From assembly GCF_002585305.1 (NCBI RefSeq), contig NZ_NUNF01000045.1:1-12669 (forward strand): a stretch of DNA of 12,669 nt, given 5' to 3'. The notes below the pieces were generated by a model, which was given only the letters and a program-made list of their open reading frames with translations, made no database searches and was not told the origin of the DNA. Positions 5,831 to 12,669 of the stretch are shown here, in pieces. The translations under genes were made by a program, and so were the position numbers. How positions within the stretch are numbered: position 1 is the stretch's first letter; each line of letters opens with the position of its first letter. Source of the DNA: Bacillus sp. AFS037270 (GTDB lineage: Bacteria > Bacillota > Bacilli > Bacillales_B > DSM-18226).

Positions 5831-5861
5831 GTGAAGGATTGTACTCAAAGTAACGGGGTGC
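5831..5861 (+). repeat. Dispersed repeat, copy E
   Basis: GTGAAG, 6 nt, then ACTCAAAGTAACGGGGTGC: one substitution and one extra G relative to the common core. A small stem (CCTTA/TAAGG, 5861-5875) follows directly, then the large hairpin at 5886. Confidence 0.72.
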
Positions 5862-5885
5862 CTTAACACAATAAGGAATAAAATT

Positions 5886-5941
5886 AAAGAGCCTAAAATA
5901 TGCAAGTTTTTATGCACTACTTGCTTATTTTGGCTCTTTTT
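5886..5941. terminator. Long bidirectional hairpin terminator without an adjacent gene
   Basis: AAAGAGCC pairs with GGCTCTTT. Inside, AAAATA pairs with TATTTT and GCAAGT with ACTTGC, giving about 20 bp with small bulges. A T-run follows on the plus strand, and the flanking A-run gives a weaker tail on the minus strand. The nearest gene end is 5608, already served by its own terminator. Confidence 0.65.
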
Positions 5942-6066
5942 ACATTCATAAAAGATACTGCCATTTATAGCATTTTTTAATTCCAAATACAAACTATCTT
6001 GATAAAGCAGACTGGATTGATAAAACCAATTTCAAATGTAATATCTGTCAAACTTAATTCTAAATC

Positions 6067-6150
6067 CTAAAGCAGTTTTTTTGCTTTATGTATCATCATT
6101 TCAGAGATATGTTGGTAGGGGTTTTTTCCATAACTTTTAGTGTAGTTCCC
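6067..6150 (-). pseudogene. Fragment of an AraC-family regulator (C-terminal HTH)
   Basis: A minus-strand open stretch of 27 codons, ending TAG at 6067-6069 and blocked upstream by TAA at 6151-6153. It contains YGKNPYQHISEMMIHKAKKLL. This follows the second helix-turn-helix of AraC/XylS proteins (G-K-x-P-x-x-Y/H-I-x-x-x-R-I-x-x-A-x-x-L-L), with the usual Arg replaced by Met. The rest of the gene is not readable in any frame. Identification rests on one short motif. Confidence 0.5.
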
Positions 6151-6226
6151 TTAACAAAGGATTTTGTGACAGGCATGCTACACTTGAAATGTCTTGTAAG
6201 TTTATAGGGGGACTATAATAACACAC

Positions 6227-6436
6227 ATGAGCGATACTAATACTTTAGAAGAGTTCCTCACGAATAAGGATAGCATAAATAAATAGAGAATATTTATGGA
6301 TAAACTACGGATCGAATCAGTTGATGGGAGGCTTTATCGATTTGAAAAAAGGAATTTTGAAATCAATATAGAATATTTACTTGCTAACGTATTAATAGAA
6401 TGGATCGCTTTAAAATTAGCGGAGGTGGAAAAATGA
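6227..6436 (+). pseudogene. Small decayed ORF overlapping the epimerase start
   Basis: One frame runs from ATG 6227 (MSDTNTLEEFLTNKDSINK) to an in-frame TAG (6284-6286), then reopens to a TGA at 6434-6436. From ATG 6296 it is 46 codons, MDKLRIESVDGRLYRFEKRN onward, ending LKLAEVEK. The TGA overlaps the epimerase ATG (ATGA), the arrangement of translationally coupled genes. TAG could derive from a Trp codon (TGG). No ribosome site of quality was found for either ATG and no family is recognised. It is either a broken upstream partner of the epimerase gene or a short leader ORF. Confidence 0.4.
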
Positions 6437-7449
6437 AAGCGTTATTTATCGGAGGGACGGGAACGATTAGTTCTGCTATTACGAAACAATTGGTAACAAA
6501 GGGATGTGAGCTTTACCTTCTTAATAGGGGGAATCGAAAGGATCGCTTGCCAGAAGGGGTAAACTTACTTCAAGCTGATATTAATGATGAAGACCAAGTT
6601 TCCAGACTGATTGAAGATTTAGAGTTTGATGTTGTTGCTGATTTCATCGCGTTTGAACCTGGCCAACTGGAAAGAGATTATCGCTTATTTAAGGGAAAAA
6701 CGAAACAATTTATCTTTATTAGTTCTGCTTCTGCCTACCAAACTCCTTTGTCCGACTATCGAATTACAGAAGGAACGCCATTATCAAATCCATATTGGCA
6801 ATATTCGAGAAATAAGATTGCCTGTGAAGAGTATTTGTTGAAACTTTATCGAGAGGAAGGCTTTCCGATTACGATTGTAAGACCAAGTCACACCTATAAT
6901 GAACGTTCGATTCCACTTGGAGTACATGGAAGCAAAGGTTCCTGGCAGGTAGCAAAACGAATGCTGGAGAATAAACCCGTTATTATTCATGGTGATGGAA
7001 CATCCTTGTGGACGATGACACACAATCGTGATTTTGCGAAAGGCTTTATTGGCTTAATGGGCAATATCCATGCCATCGGTGAGTCTGTTCATATCACTTC
7101 AGATGAAAGTCTAACCTGGAATCAAATTTACGAAGCAATCGCGGACGCACTCGGAGTAAAACTCAATGCGGTCCATGTGTCATCTGAATTTTTGGATGCA
7201 TGCAGTAAAGAGGATTACAGGGGTGGATTACTGGGGGATAAGGCCAATTCCGTCGTTTTCGATAATACGAAACTAAAAAGACTGGTTCCCGATTTTGTTA
7301 CTACGACTCGATTTGACCAAGGGATAAAGCAAACGGTCGAATACATATTAGCTCATCCTGAACTACAAAAATCGGATGAGGAATTTGACCATTGGTGTGA
7401 CAGGGTTATGGAAGGATTAAATACGGCTTTAAAGATGATAAATGAATAG
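6433..7449 (+). CDS. NAD(P)-dependent epimerase/dehydratase (extended SDR)
   Basis: A 338-residue protein of the extended short-chain dehydrogenase/reductase type. The N-terminal Rossmann motif is FIGGTGTISSAI (residues 6-17; GGTGxxS rather than GGTGxxG). Asp/Asn-rich turns follow, then FISSAS (95-100), the catalytic YSRNK (Tyr124, Lys128) and IVRPSHTY (148-155). Family members act on nucleotide sugars or related substrates; the substrate here cannot be stated. The start is ATG 6433, preceded by GGAGGTGG (6421-6428); an in-frame ATG at 6400 would put that ribosome site inside the gene. The ATG overlaps the TGA of an upstream decayed ORF. A terminator follows at 7457. A shortened paralogous copy lies at 8184-8432. 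Confidence 0.88.
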   Translation: MKALFIGGTGTISSAITKQLVTKGCELYLLNRGNRKDRLPEGVNLLQADINDEDQVSRLIEDLEFDVVADFIAFEPGQLERDYRLFKGKTKQFIFISSASAYQTPLSDYRITEGTPLSNPYWQYSRNKIACEEYLLKLYREEGFPITIVRPSHTYNERSIPLGVHGSKGSWQVAKRMLENKPVIIHGDGTSLWTMTHNRDFAKGFIGLMGNIHAIGESVHITSDESLTWNQIYEAIADALGVKLNAVHVSSEFLDACSKEDYRGGLLGDKANSVVFDNTKLKRLVPDFVTTTRFDQGIKQTVEYILAHPELQKSDEEFDHWCDRVMEGLNTALKMINE

Positions 7450-7456
7450 ATTCAAG

Positions 7457-7487
7457 GTCGGCCAATAATGGCTGACTTTTCCTTTTT
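7457..7487 (+). terminator. Terminator of the epimerase gene
   Basis: GTCGGCC pairs with GGCTGAC (one G-T wobble) around AATAAT, followed by TTTTCCTTTTTG. A homologous terminator follows the truncated copy at 8441. Confidence 0.75.
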
Positions 7488-7501
7488 GTATATCCAGGCA
7501 T

Positions 7502-8181
<680 letters not shown>

Positions 8182-8183
8182 AA

Positions 8184-8432
8184 GAGATTGCCTGTGAAGA
8201 GTATTTGCTGAAACTTTATCGAGAGGAAGGCTTCCCGATTACAATTGTAAGACCAAGTCATACTTATGATGAACGTTCGATTCCACTTGGAGACCATGGA
8301 AGCAAAAGTTCCTGGCAAGTAGCAAAACGGATGCTGGAGAATAAACCGGTTATTATTCATGAGGATGGAACATCCTTGTGGACGACACATAATAGTTTGC
8401 TAAATGTAGCCCTAAAGATGATCAATGAATAG
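8184..8432 (+). pseudogene. Truncated, internally deleted second copy of the epimerase gene
   Basis: Positions 8186-8385 align without gaps to 6816-7015, with 14 differences in 200 bases by hand count (93% identity). After about 8400 the sequence matches the last 30 codons' end of the intact gene (near 7416 onward) and its terminator. So it has lost the 5' third (cofactor site) and about 0.39 kb internally, while the join keeps the frame: it still ends ALKMINE. Eight of the 14 changes are synonymous. The catalytic YSRNK is lost at the left border, and no ribosome site or ATG precedes it. The homology begins 3 nt after the isomerase stop codon. It is a non-functional relic. Confidence 0.9.
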
Positions 8433-8440
8433 ATCCAAGG

Positions 8441-8468
8441 TCGGCCAGTAATGGCCGATTTATCTTTT
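8441..8468 (+). terminator. Terminator after the truncated epimerase copy
   Basis: TCGGCC pairs perfectly with GGCCGA around AGTAAT, followed by TTTATCTTTT. It is homologous to 7457-7487. It probably now terminates the isomerase transcript. Confidence 0.7.
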
Positions 8469-8774
8469 GTAATCTGTGCCATGATGGTTTCTGAAACAAG
8501 GGAGACCTCTAACATGCAAGTTTCTAAAAGAAGTAAGTTTAAAGCCACCAAATGGCAGCTTTAAAATTAGTATTACACTTGCTTTGGTCATTTGGAACCA
8601 GGAATATTTGGTTAAAAAATACAAAACATTTTATAATAGATTAGATGTCAAGCAAAATCTAGAGATATTCTGAAGAAGACAATACTTACCCGAAACTTTT
8701 TGTCATTGGATTTTTTCCCTTTTTATTTTTCCTTCTTCTGAAATCAATAGCCCCTTTCAATCCAGCAGCAGTAG
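8469..8774. other. Gene-free stretch with one hairpin
   Basis: TTTAAAGC (8538-8545) pairs with GCTTTAAA (8558-8565), with inner CC/GG pairing and an AAAT loop, but no T-run follows. An open stretch of 16 codons from ATG 8514 has no properly spaced ribosome site and is not called. No clear terminator for the minus-strand gene ending at 8775 was found. Confidence 0.4.
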
Positions 8775-9044
8775 TTAAAACTCCCCTTCAAACGGGGTAA
8801 ATGGTATGTGTAATCTGTTTTCCACTGCTCGAAGCCTTTGATTTACTCTTCGTAAACTGCGGTGCAGTTGGTCAAATTCACTTTCTAGCAGGCTTACTCT
8901 GCGCTCAAGCCGCTGCCATTGTGGCTGTTGAAATAATTGCGATATTTGCGATAGTTGTCGGTCAGGTCCATATGGATCCTGTTGTACATATGGATAATAC
9001 TCAACTTGAGTTTGTGGAACTTGATAATTTCCATACGGATACAT
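8775..9044 (-). CDS. Small Tyr/Gln/Pro-rich coiled-coil protein, probable late sporulation gene
   Basis: An 89-residue protein. Residues 1-28 are Tyr, Pro and Gln rich (MYPYGNYQVPQTQVEYYPYV). Residues about 40-78 form a charged heptad-like helix (WQRLERRVSLLESEFDQL, then HRSLRRVNQRLRAVENRL), and the end is IPFTPFEGEF. There is no signal peptide or membrane segment. The ATG at 9044 has AAGGAGAG (complement of 9053-9060) 8 nt upstream. On the same strand CATAATTTA matches the sigma-K -10 and TGGGT lies 28 nt further up, the spacing seen at both coat-type promoters in this window, so mother-cell expression during sporulation is likely. The family is not recognised; a coat-associated or scaffold role is an inference. 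Confidence 0.72.
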   Translation of the reverse strand: MYPYGNYQVPQTQVEYYPYVQQDPYGPDRQLSQISQLFQQPQWQRLERRVSLLESEFDQLHRSLRRVNQRLRAVENRLHIPFTPFEGEF

Positions 9045-9075
9045 TTGGGCTTCTCTCCTTTTGGTTAGATCACTA

Positions 9076-9117
9076 TAAATTATGTAGGTATTTTCAGTAT
9101 GAAACGGCGAATACCCA
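9076..9117 (-). promoter_or_regulatory. Late-sporulation-like promoter (sigma-K -10 with GerE core)
   Basis: On the minus strand TGGGT (complement of 9113-9117) matches the GerE core TRGGY, though the wider RWW context is only partly met. CATAATTTA (complement of 9076-9084) matches CATAnnnTA. The 28-nt gap equals that at 192-236. It lies 31 nt upstream of the start codon. Confidence 0.5.
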
Positions 9118-9255
9118 TTGATTCTCTTTTAAAAGCTCCTGACGCTATTGTCTTATCTTTTACACAAACGGATTATAATGTTTTTATAATTATACTCATT
9201 AAAGGAACAATAAAACCTACTGCTGTACCAATTATCGAGTTGTTTACCATCAATC

Positions 9256-9288
9256 AAAAAGGCCAGGTACTTTACCTGGCCTTTTTTT
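9256..9288. terminator. Bidirectional terminator after the sugar transporter
   Basis: GGCCAGGTA and TACCTGGCC form a perfect 9-bp stem around CTT, extended by flanking A and T runs, so both strands have a T-tail. It lies 58 nt past the transporter stop. The 9045-9255 stretch before it holds the promoter above and no supported gene. Confidence 0.88.
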
Positions 9289-9345
9289 GATACATAAATT
9301 TCTTTCGTAGAAAGTTGTTCTGTAGGAATATTGTTAATAACTTAT

Positions 9346-10845
9346 TTATCTGACTTTTGCTTTGGCACGAGAAGCATCGAGTTGCTTATTGATGTCTTCG
9401 ACGTCCTTATCTGAGAGTGGATAAAGAGCCATGACAATCATCGAAACGATAGCAAGCGCTGCTGGAATCCAGATAGCTGTTATATTGATACCGGAAAGAG
9501 CACTTGCTGTTTGTTTCGCCGCATTTCCATCGAAGCCGAAAGCCGCAAGGAACCAGAGCGGAATGGCACCACCAAGAGTGAAACCAATCTTGAAGAAGAG
9601 ACCCATGATCGCGTTGATGATAGCAGCATTCCGTTTGCCAGATTTCATTTCACCATAAGAGACAACTTCAGGAACGAGTGCCCACATGAAACCAGTTGCT
9701 GAAGTGAGACCCCATTGCTTGATGAAGGTTGAAACATAAGCAAGGAAGAGTGAATCGTGCATGCCATCTAACGACCATACCCAAGTAAGGATTTCCCCAA
9801 CAACAAACATACCAAGGAAGAAATGGAAGAATCCCTTTTTACCAAAGATTTTCTTCAATTTTGGCCAGAAGACTGGGAAAGCGATACCAGGGATGGAGGC
9901 GATGAGACCTACTGCACCCATCCAGTCTGAGTGGTTGACCGTGTATTGGTTAAAGAAGCCATTCACTGTGTTCATGAAGAACATGAAGGTGAAAGCAAGC
10001 ATAAAGAAGAAACCCAAAATAACGAGTGGTTTGTTGTTCTTCAATTCAACGAACAGGTCATAAGCTTTCACTTCTGCAGATTGTTCAGCCGTTGCGACAA
10101 CGCGTTCTTTTGTGAGACGGTAGCAGAAGAACAAAGCCAAAGCGCCAAGTATCATGTAAACCATGTAAACCCCAAACCAAGCGTGACTTGCAGATGCATC
10201 TGTATAAGTACCCATGTTGATCTTAAGACCAAAGAAACCTGTGTCTTTCATTGAGCGGTCTTTTGGGGCTGCCATTTGGACAAACATTGGAAACAGTGTG
10301 TAAACCAAGAGATTAGCAATGTTAGCCAGCATCATACGAGTAGTTGTGATTTTATCTACGGATTCAGGGTCACGTGTGAGTGAAGCATTCAATGAACCGT
10401 AGGGAATGTTAACGACAGAATAAACTAAGTCGAGCAAAAAGTACGTGATAAAGGCGATTGGCACTGAACCACGAATGGCTGGAATTGGAACAAAGAGCAT
10501 CGCTGCTAAGATAACAAGTGGAACACCTGCAATCAGAAGCCAAGGACGATATTTACCGTTTTTGAATGTATGTTTATCGACGTAAGTACCAACCATCGGA
10601 TCCCATAATACGTTGACAATTCGGACAAACAAGAAGATGAACCCAGCTGCTGCTGTACCAATGGCATTTACGGTAGTCAGATAGAGAGCAAGGAATCCTC
10701 CGACTGTACCAAATACGAGGTTTTGGGCAAAGTCCCCAAGACCGTAACCGATCCGTTCAGAAAGGCTGAGCTTATGGTACTCATTATGTTGAATGTTTTG
10801 TGTGTTTTTGTTCATTTGTTTAACGGTTGATTCCATTAAAGCCAT
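9346..10845 (-). CDS. GPH-family sugar:cation symporter (xyloside/xylose type)
   Basis: A 499-residue membrane transporter of the glycoside-pentoside-hexuronide (GPH) family, relatives of XynP, MelB, GusB and YicJ, with about 12 hydrophobic segments. The family signature is clear: Asp82-Pro83 in NVLWDPMVGTYVD, Asp90, and GKYRPW at 97-102; Asp and Lys/Arg here couple cation and sugar. SLSERIGYGLGDFAQN (27-42) is the typical N-terminal entry. Length is somewhat above the usual 450-480, from a polar N-terminal extension. The ATG at 10845 has AAGGAG 9 nt upstream; Met4 is an alternative. It is divergent from xylR across a region with XylR-like and cre-like sites, so xylose or xylosides are the likely substrate (inference). 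Its base composition looks more GC-rich than its neighbours, suggesting transfer or strong codon bias. Confidence 0.88.
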   Translation of the reverse strand: MALMESTVKQMNKNTQNIQHNEYHKLSLSERIGYGLGDFAQNLVFGTVGGFLALYLTTVNAIGTAAAGFIFLFVRIVNVLWDPMVGTYVDKHTFKNGKYRPWLLIAGVPLVILAAMLFVPIPAIRGSVPIAFITYFLLDLVYSVVNIPYGSLNASLTRDPESVDKITTTRMMLANIANLLVYTLFPMFVQMAAPKDRSMKDTGFFGLKINMGTYTDASASHAWFGVYMVYMILGALALFFCYRLTKERVVATAEQSAEVKAYDLFVELKNNKPLVILGFFFMLAFTFMFFMNTVNGFFNQYTVNHSDWMGAVGLIASIPGIAFPVFWPKLKKIFGKKGFFHFFLGMFVVGEILTWVWSLDGMHDSLFLAYVSTFIKQWGLTSATGFMWALVPEVVSYGEMKSGKRNAAIINAIMGLFFKIGFTLGGAIPLWFLAAFGFDGNAAKQTASALSGINITAIWIPAALAIVSMIVMALYPLSDKDVEDINKQLDASRAKAKVR

Positions 10846-10963
10846 GTCATAAATCTCCTTTACAGTTAAATTTTCAATCGATTTATCCGCTTACATAATA
10901 GACATTTAAAAAAAGTCTATTTAAAAAATGAGCTAATCGATTTTTTATAGACCCAAAAGTAGG

Positions 10964-10977
10964 GTTAACCGCTTTCA
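10964..10977 (-). promoter_or_regulatory. cre-like site upstream of the transporter
   Basis: On the minus strand TGAAAGCGGTTAAC matches 12 of 14 positions of the CcpA consensus TGWAANCGNTNWCA; the last two bases differ. It lies about 120 nt upstream of the transporter start, in or near its promoter or leader. This fits carbon catabolite repression of sugar uptake. Confidence 0.5.
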
Positions 10978-11001
10978 GCGATGGTAAAAAATTTTAAGCA
11001 A

Positions 11002-11019
11002 CTCCTATTAAAATAGGAG
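11002..11019. promoter_or_regulatory. 18-bp perfect palindrome in the transporter upstream region
   Basis: CTCCTATT and AATAGGAG are perfect 8-bp arms around AA. It is unlike the XylR-type sites nearby. It lacks a T-run, so a terminator is unlikely. It could be an operator for another regulator or an RNA hairpin in the transporter leader. Confidence 0.4.
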
Positions 11020-11107
11020 AATACTTTATAAAGTGACTAATTGCATAAACTAACAAACCAGAAATCTTTCAGTATAAGGAATGAAAAACAATCATATACT
11101 TACTTGG

Positions 11108-11129
11108 TTTGTTTGCATAAATAAACAAA
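11108..11129. promoter_or_regulatory. xylO: XylR operator-like site 1
   Basis: TTTGTTT and AAACAAA arms separated by 8 nt, 22 bp overall, resembling the Bacillus xyl operator (arms of TTAGTTTG / CAAACTAA type). It is the site closest to the transporter. A lone half-site of similar sequence (TAACAAACCA) lies at 11050-11060. Confidence 0.6.
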
Positions 11130-11234
11130 GAAGATATTTTTATTAATTATCCTAAACAATAACTTAAAATCATCTAAACAGTAAATAAGGTGCGTTTATC
11201 CTCCTTTAAAGCCCTTTAACTAGTAATTTCACAT

Positions 11235-11248
11235 TGAAACCGGCTACA
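11235..11248 (+). promoter_or_regulatory. cre-like site between xylR and the transporter
   Basis: TGAAACCGGCTACA matches 13 of 14 positions of TGWAANCGNTNWCA, with C for T at position 10. It lies between XylR-like sites 1 and 2. Confidence 0.5.
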
Positions 11249-11285
11249 CTTTATCACGAAAAAAACAAAACAACTTAAATCTTTG

Positions 11286-11306
11286 TTTGTTTATCGGATA
11301 AACTAA
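11286..11306. promoter_or_regulatory. xylO: XylR operator-like site 2
   Basis: TTTGTTTATC and GATAAACTAA form 10-bp arms, 9 of 10 positions complementary, around a single G. The outer parts match the XylR half-site. It is the most symmetrical of the three sites. Confidence 0.62.
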
Positions 11307-11348
11307 GCGATGCATTTATACTAACACATCTTTTTTAATTGAACAATA

Positions 11349-11377
11349 TACAAATTTATAAATTTGTACGATATAAT
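11349..11377 (+). promoter_or_regulatory. Probable xylR promoter with an overlapping 20-bp palindrome
   Basis: A consensus TATAAT -10 lies at 11372-11377. The region where the -35 should be is filled by a perfect 20-bp palindrome (11349-11368; arms TACAAATTTA / TAAATTTGTA). No TTGACA-like -35 stands at normal spacing. The palindrome is in the place of an operator or activator site and differs from the XylR-like sites. Confidence 0.5.
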
Positions 11378-11406
11378 AAAAAATAATCAAATAAAGGAAT
11401 GGGTAG

Positions 11407-11428
11407 TTAGTTTGATAGGATAAACAAA
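11407..11428. promoter_or_regulatory. xylO: XylR operator-like site 3, in the xylR leader
   Basis: TTAGTTT and AAACAAA arms separated by 8 nt, 22 bp in all, as in site 1. It lies downstream of the -10 and 20 nt before the xylR start codon, a position suited to autorepression by blocking transcription. Confidence 0.62.
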
Positions 11429-11448
11429 TAAAGAGATGAGGAGAATAA

Positions 11449-12615
11449 GTGGAATTAGCAAATCAAAACGATATTAAAATGCATAGTCAAAAAGTTATTC
11501 TGAGTACGACTATGAAACACTACCCGATCTCCAGGGCAAAACTCTCGGAATTAACGAACCTGAACAAGGCAACCGTTTCTTTGCAAACGAATTCATTAAT
11601 CGAAAAACATCTTGTTTCCGAAATTGGGGTGGGGGTATCGAACGGGGGCCGAAAACCCGTATTGCTAGTTTTTAATAAAAATGCCGGCTATTCCATAGGA
11701 GTTGAACTTGCTGCCAATTATATTTTAACGATTTTAATTGATTTAGAGGGGAATAAGCTTTTCTCTGACTACTTTGAATTTGTATTCGAATCAGTGGAAG
11801 CGCTTAAATCAATTTTCATTGATAGAATTAGACTGGTGACGAATCATGCACCGGAATCTCCATATGGCATTATTGGTATTGGAGTAGGGGTACATGGGTT
11901 TGTTAATGAGAATCAAACGGTAGTATATACTCCCCATTCAAATTGGGACAAGGTTGACATAAAAAATTTGCTCGAATCTCATTTTAACTTTCCTGTTTTT
12001 ATTGATAATGAAGCAAATGCAGGAGCATTTGGAGAGAAATTGTATGGTGCCATAAAGAATTCCGATAACAGTATTTATATAAGCGTCGGAACTGGGATTG
12101 GTCTGGCTATCATTATAAATGACAAGCTTTACCGCGGATCTGATGGAGTTTCCGGAGAAATGGGACATATGACGATTGAATTCAATGGAAAAAAATGCGG
12201 CTGCGGAAACCAAGGATGTTGGGAACTGTATGCATCAGAAAATGCCTTTTTCACTAATCTTTCCAGAATAAAAAATGGAAGAGAAATGACACTTGAAAAG
12301 GCCAATAAGATGATTATGGAAAACGATGGGGATATATTGATAGAAATAGAAAAATTTGGCTATTATTTAGGAATTGGTTTGGCAAATTTGATCAATACGT
12401 TTAACCCTGAATCGATTATCTTGAGAAGTAACTTGATTGAGGCGAATCCAATCGTTTTAAAGTCGATTAAGAAGGCTCTTTCAAATAGGATATCGAGCTA
12501 TATACCACTAAAAAATGAGATTTTCATCTCCCAACTCAACAACAATGCTGCCGTCCTCGGAGCAGCTTCGTTTATGATAAAAAAATTCCTTGTGGATTCC
12601 AAGATTTTTAATTAA
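11449..12615 (+). CDS. xylR: XylR, ROK-family xylose-responsive repressor
   Basis: A 388-residue protein, close to the 384 of B. subtilis XylR. The N-terminal winged helix-turn-helix (about 20-56) contains PISRAKLSELTNLNKATVS; SNGGRKPVLLVFNK links it to the ROK domain. That domain shows FIDNEANAGAFGEK (184-197), GTGIG (214-218), GEMGHM (236-241) and the ROK zinc motif, with His240 and Cys250, 252 and 257 in CGCGNQGCWELYAS. The kinase ATP motif DxGxT is degenerate (GVELAAN), as in repressors. It binds xyl operators and is released by xylose (known for XylR). The start is GTG 11449 with GAGGAG (11438-11443), and alignment with the B. subtilis N-terminus supports it. It faces the transporter divergently and is followed by another gene after 34 nt. 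Confidence 0.94.
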   Translation: MELANQNDIKMHSQKVILSTTMKHYPISRAKLSELTNLNKATVSLQTNSLIEKHLVSEIGVGVSNGGRKPVLLVFNKNAGYSIGVELAANYILTILIDLEGNKLFSDYFEFVFESVEALKSIFIDRIRLVTNHAPESPYGIIGIGVGVHGFVNENQTVVYTPHSNWDKVDIKNLLESHFNFPVFIDNEANAGAFGEKLYGAIKNSDNSIYISVGTGIGLAIIINDKLYRGSDGVSGEMGHMTIEFNGKKCGCGNQGCWELYASENAFFTNLSRIKNGREMTLEKANKMIMENDGDILIEIEKFGYYLGIGLANLINTFNPESIILRSNLIEANPIVLKSIKKALSNRISSYIPLKNEIFISQLNNNAAVLGAASFMIKKFLVDSKIFN

Positions 12616-12649
12616 TATTAGATCTTAAAAAAAGACCTTGGAGGCTAAT

Positions 12650-12669
12650 ATGAACTATAACCCGAATAA
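12650..12669 (+). CDS. Start of a gene downstream of xylR (partial)
   Basis: ATG at 12650 with GGAGG (12640-12644) 5 nt upstream, reading MNYNPN before the window ends. With 34 nt between it and xylR and no terminator, it is probably co-transcribed. In Bacillus such a place is often taken by xylan or xylose catabolism genes, but six residues do not allow identification. Confidence 0.55.

Larger units (their letters stand above)
5687..6226. other. Gene-poor stretch with repeat, hairpin and gene debris
   Basis: Apart from repeat copy E (5831-5861), a long hairpin terminator (5886-5941) and a minus-strand AraC-like fragment (6067-6150), there is nothing with a start codon and ribosome site. A TATAAT hexamer at 6214-6219 has no good -35 at normal spacing. 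Confidence 0.45.

Noticed and set aside
6400..6432. In-frame ATG at 6400 for the epimerase
   Set aside because: It would place GGAGGTGG inside the gene; the Rossmann motif starts right after the ATG at 6433, as expected.
9173..9250. 25-codon hydrophobic minus-strand ORF starting MVNNSIIGTAVGF
   Set aside because: It looks like a small membrane peptide, but no ribosome site precedes it and it starts directly after the transporter terminator.

Overview
The window looks like chromosome from an AT-rich, endospore-forming Bacillaceae (Bacillus sensu lato). The evidence is three low-complexity genes of spore-coat type, a YhcN/YlaJ-type sporulation lipoprotein, late mother-cell promoter patterns (sigma-K-like -10 plus GerE-like box), and close relatives of Bacillus subtilis XylR and YdaE. 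Species cannot be fixed from the sequence alone.

Layout. Positions 1-2.5 kb form a spore-surface island: a Gly/Tyr/His repeat protein (268-483, +), a YhcN-like lipoprotein (635-1132, -), a 32-residue Gly/Met repeat peptide (1576-1674, +) and a 13-cysteine Gly/Cys protein (2143-2463, -). The two plus-strand genes carry nearly the same promoter and leader but unrelated repeat bodies. From 2.5 to 6.4 kb genes are sparse: a possible frameshifted small membrane gene (2885-3068, -), an unknown ORF (3293-3535), a DinB-fold protein (3606-4103), a decayed IS110-family transposase (about 4513-4100, -), a CPBP-family membrane protease homologue (4778-5608) and scraps of other genes. Positions 6.4-8.5 kb hold an NAD-dependent epimerase-like gene (6433-7449), a D-lyxose ketol-isomerase (7642-8181) and a truncated second copy of the epimerase (8184-8432). 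A coiled-coil protein behind a late-sporulation-like promoter follows (8775-9044, -). From 9.3 kb to the end is a xylose/xyloside locus: a GPH-family sugar transporter (9346-10845, -) divergent from xylR (11449-12615, +). Their shared 0.6 kb intergenic region has three XylR-operator-like palindromes, two cre-like sites and two further perfect palindromes. A gene after xylR begins at 12650 and runs off the end.

How it fits together. The xyl locus would import a pentoside under XylR and probably CcpA control, and the lyxose isomerase could feed D-xylulose into the same pathway (inference). The coat-type genes and the coiled-coil gene are probably expressed late in the mother cell. An unidentified 30-nt repeat occurs five times in the first 6 kb, always in the same orientation and in intergenic DNA, usually next to a hairpin or terminator. 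With the IS110 remnant and several gene fragments, it marks the first two thirds as rearranged accessory DNA. I saw no rRNA, tRNA, CRISPR array or intact mobile element.
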